Under the pieces are notes generated by a model that saw only the letters and a list, made by a program, of their open reading frames with translations, made no database searches and was not told the DNA's origin. 64,000 bases of DNA. It comes from Strongylocentrotus droebachiensis (taxonomy: Eukaryota > Echinodermata > Echinoidea > Camarodonta > Strongylocentrotidae). Positions within the stretch are counted from its first letter, which is position 1. The number at the start of each line of letters is the position of its first letter. This document shows positions 11,930 to 25,400 of this stretch, piece by piece. The position numbers and the translations under genes are program-made. The stretch lies in the NCBI GenBank assembly GCA_035222895.1, contig JAVYIG010002361.1, positions 184,501 through 248,500 of the forward strand. Reading direction: 5' to 3'.

Positions 11930-12215
11930 TGAGAGGGTCGCTATTCATAATACGAAATGGGGGTCGCTATTCATAAAACGAGGAGAGGATCGCTATTCAT
12001 AAAAAGGGTAGAGAGTCGCTATTCATAATACGAAATGAGGGCCGCTATTCATAATACGAAATGAGGGTCGCTATTCATAATAAGAGTAGGGGTCACTATT
12101 CATAATACGAAATGAGGGTCGCTATTCATAATAGGAGAAGGGGGCGCTATTCATAATACGAAACGAGGGCCGCTATTCATAAAAACGAGAAGAGGGTGGT
12201 ATTCATAAAAATAAA
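11930..12215. repeat. 26-bp minisatellite, 11 units
   Basis: The unit GGGTCGCTATTCATAATACG plus AAATGA (or variants) repeats head to tail 11 times. The CTATTCATAA core is nearly invariant while the last third of the unit varies. Confidence 0.88.
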
Positions 12216-13835
12216 ATATGCCTAAGAAATAAACAAAATGCTAATAACAAAGGGAAATATTGGATGGAGGACACCCCCAAAGAAATCACTTGTTTGAGAT
12301 GCCCGAGTAACGAGATGGATGTTGTTTGCATTGATGACTCTCGGTGTAGAATTCAAAGTCATGATGCAAAACACTATCCATATTATGCAGGTGAAGAGAG
12401 GTATATTGGTAAAGCTTCTTGCCTCTCAGTTGAGCGGTCCCCGGTTCACACATTTTGGGGTCTAAAATTACCTTCATAGTAATTTTAGGTCCTAAAAGGG
12501 AACTAGAAATGTCATAAATAAGAATAAGAGCAATAACCATGCACTTTGAAGGCATTTGCGGTCTGAAACACGAACTCAACTAGTTGAGTTCTTGTTTCAG
12601 ACCGCAAATGGGGAAATTACTGTCGAACAACTACCTCATGTATTTGTCGTGTTTTTATTACTCGATAGTCGTATAGGAAATAAGATCCTTTATTAGACCC
12701 AACTAATGGTCATTGGCTCTTATGATTCGGTTCTGTTAAATAAGTTTTTTTTAATTAAGGAAGGCCACTCTTAGTACTAGGCCCCTAAGCCAGTTCGTAT
12801 ATAACATCTGCGCATGAATTCTTTCGTCTACGGCTGATTGTCAACGAAACGGAGTTAAGTCTTTTGTAAATTCCGTTTGTTGCTACAGCAGACAGCCAGT
12901 GAAAACGAATTCGTTTAATAAAATTATGAAAATGCAAGCATTACTTTAAACAAGCAGAACTTTGTTATTCCTAGCTCATTTTTCCTGACTGAGGTGTCAT
13001 ATGAAAGGGCAGAAACTCAACTTTTTAGAAATGTGATTTTTCTCTTTGAAATTTAGATACCGTCCGCCAAATGACTTTTTGTTTTCCTCTCTTCAAATAC
13101 ATTTTAATCACTCATGCGTGAAATATAGATTATACGAGTTGCATCCAATGAAAGAAGAGGATCTAAGCTTTACAGATAATCAATTGTAATTGTGGTTAAG
13201 TTAAGATAAAACATCGATAATTCTCGGTTTCGTTTTTTCTGGGACGCACTGTATATGTTGTCATGCCACTCACTGAAAAGAAATGATCAGATGAGATGGA
13301 TAAGTCATTTTATGCTATCCCAAATGAATTGATGGCTTTTTACAGGATGCTCAATTGAGTGGAAAACACACTGTACTTGGCAATTCTCACAGGTATTAGC
13401 AATATTAGTCCATGGGCCGAATATTGAAATGGTCCTCACCCCTTAGACACAGTCTAATGTGCTTGTTTACCCCAAAGTTGGTAATGGGTGAGGCATAGTG
13501 AGGCATATTTTCCTCTTTATATTTTACTTAGTTTCAAAATCTACATTCTAATGTTTCCCCTTTTCTCTTGATAATATTTCAGCAACGAATACTACAAAAA
13601 TGTGTGTGTGAGAGAGAGAGAAAGATAGAGATAAAGGGAGAAAAGGGAAAAGAAAAGAAAAGGGAAAGGAAAAAAGAAAAATATTGCTGTTATTGAATTT
13701 AACTGACAAGATTTATTCATGAAAATTCATAATCACAGCTTAAAGCTGAAACACAAACTGCAACATACAAAATACATGCAAGATATACAATGTAAAATAG
13801 GCAAATATGAAATCCAGACACACACATATGCAGTC
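12216..13835. other. unassigned DNA containing a large palindrome
   Basis: Apart from the palindrome at 12553 and a small hairpin at 12464-12490 (TAAAATTAC and its inverse), no gene signal was found. A (GA)n/purine tract lies at 13605-13680. Confidence 0.4.
12553..12610. repeat. 58-bp spacer-less palindrome
   Basis: Arms of 29 bases (CATTTGCGGTCTGAAACACG...) meet directly at AACTAGTT and match the inverse arm with a single mismatch (C against A at arm position 19). It may be the core of a fold-back element, but no longer TIR was found around it. Confidence 0.9.
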
Positions 13836-13839
13836 ACCT

Positions 13840-14270
13840 AGAAGGGGAAGGGGCTCTTTTTAAATGGGGGCACTTATCAGAAAGGAAAAGGGGCACATGT
13901 GAAAATACAAGGTGCGCTTATCCGAGTTAAAAAAAGGGGTAGTTATTAAAAGAGGAAGGGACACTTGTCAAAGTAAAAGAGGTACCTCTCAGATTTGAAA
14001 AGGGCAAATTATCAGAGGCGAAGGGTGCACTTTTCGCACCTGAAAATGGGCACTTGTATATGAGAGTGGAAAATGGACACTTCTTGCAAAGGAAAATGGG
14101 GACTTGTCGAAAGAAAAGGGGGACTTTTCAAAATAAAAGGGGCACTTATAAGAGGTGAAAAGGGGAGCTTTTACAAGTTAATCGGGGCGCTTGTCAAAGT
14201 AAAAAGGGCACTTTTCCTATGTAAAAAGGGGCACATTTCGGATATTTTAATAAATGGGGCACCGTGCCCT
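13840..14270. repeat. GGGGCACTT-type degenerate minisatellite, block 1
   Basis: About 16 units of 22-30 bases built on AAAAGGGGCACTT(G/A)TCA with variable spacers. It continues after an interruption at 14945. Confidence 0.75.
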
Positions 14271-14389
14271 CTCCTACCACCAGAGAGGTCCGCCTCTGAT
14301 TGTGGCGCTCTCCCAAATAAAGATGGATACCAGAAGCACTGTTTTGCTAGATCTGCTGGAGGAAGAACATGCCTTGATCCAACATCATA

Positions 14390-14935
14390 GCTAGGATTTT
14401 ATTTAGGGGGCGAATCACTTACAGATAGCGCGAAACGCTTCCTAGGAAGGTTGGTGCAGGGGTTTGGGAGGCTCCCCTCTCCTGTGCGAAGCGTGGAAGC
14501 TTTGACGTATCATTAAATTATTAGAAAAAGAAGACGATCTGTTGGGCCGGTTCTCAACTCTTAAGTCAGAATTTTCAAAAACAATATATGAATCATTGTT
14601 ATACAAGATTTCGATTTTTTAAAAATTTTTTTTAAAGATATCTTCAAGAACGAGCATCATGCATGTGATACATATACTGACGTTTAAATCTACCAAACAC
14701 TAAACAATCAACTTTCATTATAAGATTTCCATATTGATAGCGGGAAATATGTTAGTCAGTATTTGCCACATTATTATTACTTATTTCTTGTTTGAAACAC
14801 AGTCTTTGTCATGTTTCCTTGTCTGCTCCTTTTTCTTCCTACGTTCTCTTACTTTTTTCTCTTCTCTCTCTCTCTCTCTCTTTTGGCCTCTAAATTTCTC
14901 TAAATTTCCGGTTGTAAGCTAGCTATAGGGGGGGG
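14390..14935. mobile_element. element remnant interrupting the minisatellite
   Basis: AGCTAGGATTTTATTTAGGGGG opens and GCTAGCTATAGGGGGGGGG closes the segment. It contains one diverged unit of the 8.5-10 kb satellite (GTGCGAAGCGTGGAAGC, 14474) and the shared tail CTGCTCCTTTTTCTTCCTACG. Likely a shrunken relative of the element at 8389. Confidence 0.5.
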
Positions 14936-14944
14936 GGAGGTCAG

Positions 14945-15650
14945 AGTAAAATGGGGCACTTCCATATTGCACGTACCTAGCTGAAAAGGGCCACTCAACA
15001 CGCAGAGATGAAAAAGCTCTTGTGAGAATGGAAATGGGGCATCTTATTGAAAGGAAATAGCCACACGGCCTATTAGATTTTAATTTGGGCATATATATAT
15101 CGATCAGATAACAAATAAAAAAAGAAGCATTTTGAAAAGGGGTTGGGGCTCACTTAACAATTGGAAAAGGGGCACACATATATTAGGAAACGGGCACGAT
15201 CTAGTCATATAGTTTTTTTTTAAAGGCAAGATATCAGAGGTAATCAGGGGAATTTCTCGCACCTAATCAAAGAGGCGTGGTAGGGAAATTTCTCGATCGT
15301 ACCTGGAAAGGGGCACTTATTTATTGCAAAGGAAACGGGGGCACGCATGCAGTTGTCGAAGGAAAAGGGGGACTTAATTATCATCGATTTTTGAGAGGCA
15401 TTCATCAGAGCTATATAGGTGAAAATTAGGGACATTTATGAGAAATTGAAGCTATAGGGATACTATGAGAAAGAAAAAATGTGCGCTTATCAGAAGGGGA
15501 AGGGCCGGCAGTTCTTACAAAAGAAAAGGGGCACTTTTCCTATGTAAAAATTAAGGGGCACTTTCAGGGGGCATGCACTATGTGCACCTGAAAAAGTGGA
15601 GAGGCAGCTCTGCGCTCCTCACTTAGGGGCACCTGAAAAGTGGAGAGGCA
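14945..15650. repeat. GGGGCACTT-type degenerate minisatellite, block 2
   Basis: Same unit type as block 1 (for example GAAAAGGGGCACTTTTCCTA at both 14210 and 15525). It ends next to a poly-C run at 15656-15670. Confidence 0.7.
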
Positions 15651-15844
15651 ATGTGCCCCCCCCCCCCCCCTCCTCCTCCTGGAGCGCCTCCTCTTGCGAA
15701 AATTACATCTTTATAAAGAGGAACAATTTTATATCGACAATTACTGAACCTTTGACCTACCGTATCGATATCCCATATTTGGCCTGGCGCTGGCGCTGGC
15801 TAGCTGGCCTGGCAAAAATTACGTGTCATCTTGATTCTTGCTGC

Positions 15845-15941
15845 AGATAGTGTCAGACGAAATGGATCCTTGTTTTCAGCCTGCTTCTTCAACTTTTGAT
15901 CTTTTCCACTTTGTTACCAGTTGGATCGTAATGTAAAGAAG
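15845..15941 (+). other. possible noncoding first exon of IBTK
   Basis: A strong donor, AAGAAG|GTAAGT, occurs at 15941/15942 after a stretch of mixed composition unlike the repeats on its left. A strong pyrimidine tract and TAG acceptor at 17700 could be its partner. Only the position 2.2 kb before the IBTK start codon links it to the gene. The 5' boundary is a guess. Confidence 0.25.
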
Positions 15942-17084
15942 GTAAGTCTTGACATTTTCATGAATTTGAATCGAATGTTGCTGCAGTAGGTCTACAACTA
16001 AAAGTAAAACTTGGAAGTTAAGCCTTATTTTTACTTCGTCTAATTACTAATGTTGCGGCTGTGCACAAACTGCTGTCGTCTGCGTATATACTTGCTATGC
16101 AAACGGCGATCCTATGTAGGTGCGCATCGCCAGATTCGAGTTTGCAACCTCAATGTGACAATGAGTGATTTCAAGTATGAAGTGGTGACCAAAGTTCGCG
16201 GACATTTTAGAACATATTACAAAATGTGATATTCGATCTATGATTTCTCATATTCTACACAAATTTATTTATTTTAATTAATTATAATGGACGGCAAGTT
16301 TTTACTAGACTAGATCTACAGATTGGTTCAACTAGAAAATTTATCGTCGGAAGGGTTTTCGAGATATCGCGATCTAAAAATTTGATGTCCGATCATGCGT
16401 GCGCGCTGCATCTAAAAAGGTCATAAAAACAATGAGACCTAACTTCACGCACGGGGGTTTACAGTTGATTTATCAAAAACTGTGATTCATCAAAAATAAG
16501 ATAGGGTCTAATATCATAATTTGCAAGGCAAGATATCATACAATCAGTTGGTCGGGTAGCGCGCCCGGTATTCGGTCACTTAAGGGGAAATGGCTAACAT
16601 TTTGAATTTGTACCTCTTTTATTTGGCAATCCACCCATCAAAAGCAAAGAAAATTATTCCTCTAACAGGATTTTATAATCACTTAAAATATAGAATAATG
16701 ATAAGCAAAATATTTCCAAAAGAAGATGGAGCATTTTTTTTGCCCAGAATTCATGCGTGGTTATCTCTGTTGCTAAGGAGCGGAGCGTAATTGCGCACTA
16801 TTTTCAAACAATTGCGCGACAAAGCACTGAATGTCAATGCGTTGACCGAAAACTGGACGAGCGCTACCGCATGGCAAGGGTATCGTATAAATACCTCTTG
16901 CACATCGTCAAGTGTGTCATTTGCAAATTCGCTGCGATGGAAACCAATTTTTTTTTCTTTTTCTCTCACTATCACCCCTGATGGCTTTTTCTCTAGGAAA
17001 GTAAGTCTTAACCCATTGAATGCTGAATTCTCTTATTCCAATAGGCTTAACTACATGGGCCACCCTGTTTCCCATATGCGATGG
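15942..17084 (+). other. intergenic or 5' intronic DNA, no recognised feature
   Basis: AT-rich sequence. Another GAAAGTAAGTCTTAA donor-like site occurs near 17000. No credible coding exon. Confidence 0.35.
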
Positions 17085-17090
17085 GTTACC

Positions 17091-17237
17091 CATACCTGCC
17101 AACTACTACGATTTTGGCGTAATAATTACGATTTTTTTTAAATTTAAATTACGCCTTACGATTTTTTGTCATAAAATTACGATTTTTAACTTTTTTTTTA
17201 ATTTTTTTTTATTTTCATTTATTTATTTATTTATTTT

Positions 17238-17270
<33 letters not shown>

Positions 17271-17593
17271 CTGTTCCTCTGGCACTGTCCAGGCCGACGC
17301 TTAAGCGTGCCTGGGAGAGCACCGGCATGGTACCAAGAGTAAAAAAAAGTTTCACAGCTCAATCACTGTCAACTCACCAGTCAGAAAGTGGGACCAAATG
17401 TCCAGATTTCCGTTTGGACTCTGAGGATAATTAGTCTGTCATCTTTGGTTTTAAAAACAGCATTGTTTATTACTATTAAATCAGCACCTTCAACTGCAAC
17501 TCCAAGTAAAATCGCTTGAGTTTTCGGTAGAAGTCGTGCGTAACTTACGAACAGCTTTATGAAACACCCCCCTGGGATAGGTTGGCAGGTATG
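17091..17593. mobile_element. MITE with CATACCTGCCAAC ends and 6-bp TSD
   Basis: CATACCTGCCAAC at the left and GTTGGCAGGTATG at the right are exact inverses, flanked by GTTACC on both sides (17085-17090, 17594-17599). Sub-terminal ACGATTTT words are repeated. It contains the shared core (about 17266-17530) after a T run of about 29. Confidence 0.85.
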
Positions 17594-17700
17594 GTTACCT
17601 TTCTTGTTTAGAATAGGTCTGAGCATTCTCAATAAATGAAATATCAATAAACTCTTTTCACTTTTTTCTCTCTCTTGATTTCTCTCTTTCTGACTTATAG

Positions 17701-18187
17701 GCCATCGGATTGACCATTATGTGCGCCTAACTTTGCTCTAGTCACCATGGCCCTGGTGGCTGTGGGGCTGTGAGCGACAGCCCTGAAGGTCGACTAGAGA
17801 ATCAGACCAAGGCTTTCAAATCTCCTTGATCAGACTGGAGTTTACAGACCAGGTGGCATCTGTCTGCTGTCTACAGAAGAAATCATCCTGTAGCAGGTCA
17901 GTGTGAAGATTCTTCAAGTCTGAACATCAGCATTGGTTCATCTGCTTCCAAGGAAGCATTCTTCTGAGGTGTAAGACAACCTCTTAGTCATATCTCACTG
18001 AAAGGGAGAGCTAGAAGTCTACACCAGAGTGTAGTGTGAGTAGTCAACACCTGCAACAGCTGAAGGTTTTCTTGAAAAGGTTATGGTCAAGGTCTTCATG
18101 ATTACCTTCCCTGCCTTCCTTTGAACAGTATCACGAGCAAGACTGAGACAATTGCTCTTGTATTTCGGAATATACCCACCAAGGACG
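17701..18187 (+). other. probable IBTK 5' UTR
   Basis: A long pyrimidine tract (17660-17697) ending in TAG at 17700 makes a good acceptor. The 487 bases that follow carry no recognised repeat and run directly into the start codon. They contain upstream ATGs, including one in strong context at 17746-17748 (ccATGg) that opens an 8-codon reading frame. A second possible acceptor is at 18127. Transcript data would be needed to confirm. Confidence 0.45.
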
Positions 18188-18511
18188 ATGGAGCCGCTCT
18201 TGGATTGGGAGTGCACTCCCCGTTGTCGCTCCCAGGAGCATGGCCGGGACATGGCTGCTGTCATCACCTGCGGAACCACCCATCAGATCAAGACCTACAT
18301 CCTCTCCCACTGCCTCAACCCCTTCTTTGTATCGGACTTCAATGGAAGGAACCTGCTCCACGTAGCGGCTTCCTGCGGGAAGGTGGAGATCGTAGAGTGG
18401 CTGCTGGCCAAAGGAGCAGACTGCCGTGTAAGGGACAAGGAGTCGGGTTGGACACCGCTGCATAGGAGTCTCTTCTTTGGACAGATCTCATGTGCCATCA
18501 GTCTGATACGG
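18188..18511 (+). CDS. IBTK: IBTK coding exon 1 (ankyrin repeats)
   Basis: Encodes residues 1-108. The first in-frame ATG is 18188 (context gacgATGg, strong +4 G) and gives MEPLLDWECTPRCRS, which lines up with the family's N-terminus. It contains ankyrin-like NGRNLLHVAASCGKVEIVEW and ESGWTPLHRSLFFGQI. It ends in a phase-0 donor, CGG|GTGAGT. The exon probably extends upstream as 5' UTR. Confidence 0.93.
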
Positions 18512-21500
18512 GTGAGTGGGTTTTTTATCTTGAACTGAACAGCCACTTTTTTTCAGTTGAAGAGTACAACTTTGAAGAATCAAAGTATCATTTCAGCTAA
18601 TATTGATTTTATCATGCTTTAAACAAATCATATCTTTGAAAGACACCATTGTCCGACAAAATAAAGCCCCACTTATAGCTACTTGCGCCCTCTATAACAA
18701 ACAATGCCTAATCGGTGCCTGTTGGTCCCCCATGATCCCCCTTTTCTTATGTTAATTGGGAGCTGATTTGATGAGATAAACACCTGCCAGTGACTTTGCA
18801 GGGAGGTTCAATCCCCCCGGCCAAACTAATACAGAACGGGCTTGACATTTTTATCACTGCAATCTCTTTTGTCTCAGCATGGAGCATCCTTAAAGCGATA
18901 TGACAAGGATGAGCTGACTCCAATGGAGTTGATTATGAAGGACAAGCCAGCCTATGTGACCTTTGACCCTGTGGATCCTACCCAGGCCTACTCTTGGGGA
19001 ACCAACTCTAACTTTAACCTGGGACATGGCAGGCAGCGCAGCAGAGACCAGCCAGAGCTGGTCGACTCTTTAGCTGCAGGCAACCACAGTATCAAACAGG
19101 CAAGGGTTTATCTCAATTTCTTCTATTTCGCTCTTCACTTTGATTTATACTTCTCTGTTTGAATCGTCTCGTAATTGATGATGCCCTCAGCGTCATGAAT
19201 TTGAATTACTTCATAATCTATTGGAGAACAAACAAGTTCAAATTATAGTCTACTTTTTTCTTATTCTTAGACAAATATTGATAGATACTTGTGTTTTTTT
19301 CAAAACATTTATGTTATTACAGAGTCTATGGAATCAATAAACAGAATGTAAAATAGTGGAATATGTAAAGTCTTGACGAAGTGATATTACCATGTAACAC
19401 AGTAGTTTTTAGTGTTGTTTTGTGATACGGATACCAGTATAACATCATAAGGAGCCCTCTAGCAGGTGCCTTGTTAATGTGCCAAACTGTCATTTTCGGT
19501 GAAGGAACTTCTCAAATTGTCCACAAAAGAAGCTGTACTTGCGGTTTTTGAATTGTATCTGTCTTATTTATTGTTTTTCTGCTCTCTCTCTCTCTCTCTC
19601 TCTGTCTTTTGCTTGACCCAACAGGTTGTTATGTGCAAGTTCCACACGCTTTTCTTGACCCATCAAGGACGTGTGCTTGCCTGTGGTCATGGCCAGGGTG
19701 GTAGGCTTGGTCTTGGAGACGAGACGACCTGTCTCAGACCACAGCTCCTCAAGTCACTCGGGGCTAGGTGTAAGATGATGGCTGGAGCTCGGGACCATTC
19801 TGTCTTCCTCATGGACAGGTAGGTTTGATATTTTGATAAGGTTTTATTCGAATATTCAACAATACAGCTGGAGGCTGATGCAAGTTAATTTACAAGGTAA
19901 AAATAATTCCATAGACATATAAATATAGGGTATAAGATCAGATATACAGTTTGAGAGTTGGTGCAGGGCATCTTGATAATGTATCAAGATAAAAATTGTT
20001 ATTGATCATTAAAAAATTGAAACTAAATGATTAAACTGTAACATTTACATGAAGTATATATAAAAAATAAATCAATAAAATACAATTATTAAATATTGTT
20101 ATGTATGATCTCTATGAATACGTGATGTAAAACCGGACTTGAAAACATAAAATTACATTTATTAAATTACATTTATTGAAATAACATTAATAGTTATTGC
20201 ATTGATCAACTTGCTATCAAAGTTAAATTTAAAAAGTCAGATAATATACATTGTTCTTCTGAGTTGCATAGATTGGCAATGAGAATATCTTTTATAATAA
20301 TTTACCGGATCAATTTTGAATAAATGAAATGATAGGAGATTGAAGGTTCTTCGGCTGGGAACTACAGTTCGAGGCGTCAGTGACACAAAGACGTAACTCC
20401 ATTTTTGCCCTTTTGAGAAAAAGTGGTTTATGTGTCACTGAGCTCTTGGGCCTTATATCGTGCCACAGGGCTAATCCCCATTGTGCCAGGTTGTTTTAGA
20501 GATAATCTGATTAACGCGATGGTTCTATGAATGGCGAGTGCAAAACACACAGCACAGCCCAATGAGCATGAACAATAACTGCTACTACGAAAGTGTGCAC
20601 GCACGCACATGGCACTCAATAGGTAGCGTGCATGCAGCCTCATGGCAGGCTATGAGTTAAGGAGTTAAGTCCATGTTTCACTAGCCATTGACTTCAATGG
20701 GGTGTTGGGTGGAGTTAAGTCTTTGTGTTTCCTGGAAAGCCCACATTTTTCTGAACATTTTGATGTCAAATACTCATTTTGGCAAAATATGGAGTTACGT
20801 CTTTGAGTCACTGAAGCCTCGAGTTATCACTGATGCACAGAATGGACTGAATTGTAAATGGCCTTTTCTATGCCAATTTTTATGATTTGAACAATACCAT
20901 GCACAAGGAAAATAGAATACCTAAAACAATCATTGGTGACAAATCAACTAGTTCATTGTGATCATTGAAATCTGTGCAGTTGCCAAAGTCTCACGGATAA
21001 CAAGCAAGACCAGACCCTAAATTGATCAGAAAACAAAGAGTTTTTGCTTTCGCCATAATTATCACAGGTCACTGTACATGTTTATACATGCATGGTCAGC
21101 TTATTTTTTATCTGTGTTTTAAAATTTGGTAACCCACAACAATATGACAAAATTCACCCTCCCCCCCCCAAAAAAAAAAACAACAACAACAACAACAACA
21201 ACAAACAAACACCTTTGTATGATGAACCTGCCTCTATTTAACTTAAATTTTTATCATCCTTTGACTGAACAAAGCATTACCGGTATGTTGAATTTTAAAA
21301 CTGATAAAAGTGACTGAGCATAAAGTGCTGACAAAACTGATAAAAGTTACTGAGCATAAAGTGCTGACAACAACTGACTAGACTTTATAGTTACTGTACC
21401 AATTGTCAATCTTCACGCCTTCTTTATCAGTGGAAACGTGATGTCCTGCGGTGAGAACGCATATCTTCAGCTTGGTCACTCAACCATCGGTCAGAAGTGT

Positions 21501-22413
21501 TTGTTGCCCAAGACACTGGCCAGTAAGACCCTGAAGAACAAGGAGATCAGAGGAATAGCAGCTGGTCGCTTCCATACGGTCGTCTATACTAGGGAGGCTG
21601 TGTTCACGTTGGGCTTGAATGCCGGTCAGCTAGGTATGTATGAACAGAGTTTGCCCGTTGCCAGCATCCTTTGTGTTTTAATTCACAATTTAAGTTTGTT
21701 TAGTTGGTAGTTTGGCAAGCGCAAAGAGATGGCGACATTATTATTGTTATTACAAACGAGTTGCTTTCTTCACAATATGCCTTGTTAAAATATACATGTT
21801 TATACATCAGTGGACTTCACCATAAAATCCCTCCCTCATTCTAACATCATCATCATGTATTCAGTAGCATTAATATTGCACAAAATGACCCTGTAAACTG
21901 ATCATTGGATCGGGGCCGATTGTTGGCCGATCAGGTGAAATCAGAAAATAAATTCTGATCACATTTTTTTCAAATTTCATTAAAATCCAAGATGGCTGCT
22001 TGATTCTCGCCTCTATTCTTTATAGACTAATATTATTAATTTCAAAATCATGAAAAGGCACTTAATATCAACAAACATGGTCTAGAACAACTCCAAATGA
22101 CAAAATAATCCCAGCTATGCATGTTTTTGTTAGTATTTGATAGCCCAATTAAACTTGAAATTTTGGCATTAAAAAAAAATGAAACCAATAATTTTTGCTG
22201 ATGATTTTTGCCGATACCGATCTGCCAATCTGATCAAAGCCCCAACTTACAGGGTTAGCACAAAGTAGACAACTTCATCTTAACCTGCCTTTACAGGTCA
22301 TACAGGGGGAGAAATACATCTCATCCTGACATAAATTCTTCACCTGCATCACCTGGGAACTTGTAGTAAAAGACAAAACATTACATAAAGTATATATCTC
22401 TCTCCTTCCTCTT

Positions 22414-22472
<59 letters not shown>

Positions 22473-25400
22473 TGTTATCTTTAAAAGCTGATATACCCAG
22501 TAAGCCTGCCATAGACATAGGATCAATATCAGGGACAAGTTCTTCAGGTGCATCACTGGGAAACTTGTAGTAGCAGAGCAGACAATACATAAAGTACACA
22601 TCGAGATATCAAAAGCCATTTTTGTCTTTGTGTATATAGGTCACAATAAGGGTGAGAAGTGCATCGGAAGCCTTCACCAAGTAACGTCCCTCTCTCATCC
22701 TAACATCATCATCAAGGACGTGGTGACCAGTGATGCGGCTACGGTCTGCTTGACCAAAGATGGTGACATCTACGTCCTCCAAGAATACCAGTGCAGGAAG
22801 GTCGCATCAAAGTAAGATGAACCAGTTTCATTGTCTAAGATGAATAGGAGTTGAAATTTATATTTGTGGAGTTTTATTTTATTGACTTGGTATATCTTGA
22901 TTTAGCTTGATTTGAAAAAGCTGGAGTTGAAATAAATTGAAGTAAATGTAAAATTGAATTCTCGCTATCGTCAATGCCCCCAATTCCTTGGATTGTGCGA
23001 CTCTTGGATGTAGTTTTGAGCCATTGTGTTATTCTTATTTTTATTTTTTTTTACTGTTTAATATTCTAATGTATTTCCCAAAGTGTAAGAATTCCATGTT
23101 TGAATTTGGCTTATCCAAAGCAGAACTAGCAAATAATAACATCGCAGAAAAAAATGGTAGAATTTATTTCCAGTATGAAATCTAAATAAAAAACCTCTCT
23201 TCTAGGGCTGCAACGAGCAGTCGAATGCTTGAGTACCCGCACGGTTGACAACTACTCGAGTACGATTTCTCGTACTCAAATATTCGGCCGCAAAAACAAA
23301 GAAAGCAAAACAACAAAAAATCCGGGTCACCTGGCACTGTCCAGGCCGACGCTTAGCCGTGCCAGGGAGAGCGGCATGGTACCGTCGGTAAAAATGTTTC
23401 CCAACTCAAGCACTGTCAAACTCACCACTCAGAAACTGGGACCAAATGTCCGGATTTCTGTTTGGACTCGAAGGAAAATGGATTATTCTGCCATCTGTGG
23501 TTTTTAAAACCGCATTGTTTACTGTTATTATCATTATAAAATCGGCGCCTTCAACTGCAACTTGAAGTAAAATTGCATGCGTTTTCGGCGATGGACTTAG
23601 GATACTGCTCCAGTGGTGGTGGCAAAAAAAAATATATATAAAAAAAAAATAAAAAAATTATAAAATTATTCGCTTGTAAGCCTGGGAGTGTACTCGGGTA
23701 CCTCATTACACTGTTGTGCACAGCCTTACTCTCTTCATTTCTGTTTTTCAGTCACCTATCCATTAAGCAGCTTGCAGTGATCGGTGGATGTCTCAACGCC
23801 GAGCTGGCTGAAAACGTTTTAGAGAAACAAGGAGGAGAAGAACTGCACCTCCTTGCTCTTCATTCCAACGGCAAGGTAAACTATAATATTATAAATGACT
23901 GGGTGTGTAGCATCTGTTGGAAACCACAAGATCATTAACTGTGAGTTAAAGCCCCACTGCACTATACTTATAGCTACTTGCGCCCTCTATATAGCAAACA
24001 ATGCCTAATCGGTGCCTGTTGGTCCCCATGATCCCCTTTTTCTTATGTTAATTGAGAGCTGATTTGATGAGATAACCCCCTGTCAGTGACCTTGAAGGGT
24101 GGTCTAATCCCCCTGGCCAAATTAGTACAGACAGGCTTTAAAGTATATGAGTCAACGCCCTGGTACCTCCAAAAAACGATTTATATATGTATGTATATGG
24201 GTATATTTTTCACCATACATAATACAACACCATTTGGTCAGATTTCCTTACATGAAAATCCTGAGATAGCCTATGAAATCCGGAGTGCATTTTGTGCCCT
24301 TATTGGCAGAAATTGATATGGAGAAGAACAGACTAATGAGTTAATAAAGGGTATAGTTAGTTAGTGGCTTAAGGCAACACCCCCATTCCCCACGGTTTAG
24401 TTGTCAGATATGACACAGCAAACATCCATTAATACAGTGGAAGCAGGCAGCTTTTTTTAACTCCTCACAATAGCAATTCTTTTACAGGGGGTAGGGGTTT
24501 GCCGCTACGCATTTCCTTGAAGAAAATGGGTTTTGTGGCCTGACCTAAAGCTTCCTAGCTTGTCGGTGTCGCGAAGAATAGGAGGGAGGGTGTTCCAGAG
24601 ACATGTAGCAACTGAAGAGAAGTTTGCAATTGGGTTTTAATTTAGGATTAGGGTTAAGATGTAGGTAAAATATTTGATGCAGGTTGAAATGATGAACTCA
24701 AACGGTGTAGGATGTTGATCATGGAGCAATTATCTCTAAACCATACAACAACCTGAGACTTGCTGTAATAATCCAAGCCATCGCTGGATACATTATTTTG
24801 TCTTTAGGTTTCTAGCTGGAGTAAGAGTGATAATTCCTGGAGACGCTGTGTGTGGACTCACCGTCGTCAGCTCTCCGTCACCCAGATAGCGTTCAATGAG
24901 CAGAACATGGTCTTTGTTACCTCAGAAGGGGAGGGATTTCGTGCCAAATTCATCAGTGCCAAGAAAAATGCAGGTACTAAACTTGTACTTGAGAAATTTA
25001 ATCAATTTCTCATTATACTTAAATTTAATTGCTTATCTAGTTTAGTAGTTTATTCAACATTATTCCAGGAGTTTGATACCTTTAAATTTCATGTTTTCCA
25101 CCCTGAGCTCCGAGAAAATCAAGCTTTTATGATTGTGGGTGCAACTTTACTTTCCTACTTGTTTCCTACCTGATTTCTTTTATTTAAATTAATTAAATGG
25201 TATAACAGGAGAATGAATTGCAGGTGTTCATAATTGTTACATGCCCACATTCAGCCAGCATTCTTTTATTGTGTCATAAAGGACAAAAGCTATTAAAGCC
25301 ATTAGGGAATGTGTAAAATAGTGACACAGCAGTTCTGTAAGTAATGTGCTGAGAATATAAAGGGATGAGCTTTCTCAGCTGATAATGGGCCTGGGTAGGT

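Noticed and set aside
22381..22619. Minus-strand frames with DPMSMAGLLGISAFKDNK followed by Arg-Glu repeats, also at 25600-25971
   Set aside because: They are antisense readings of exon 8 (or its relic) and the CT tract; not genes.
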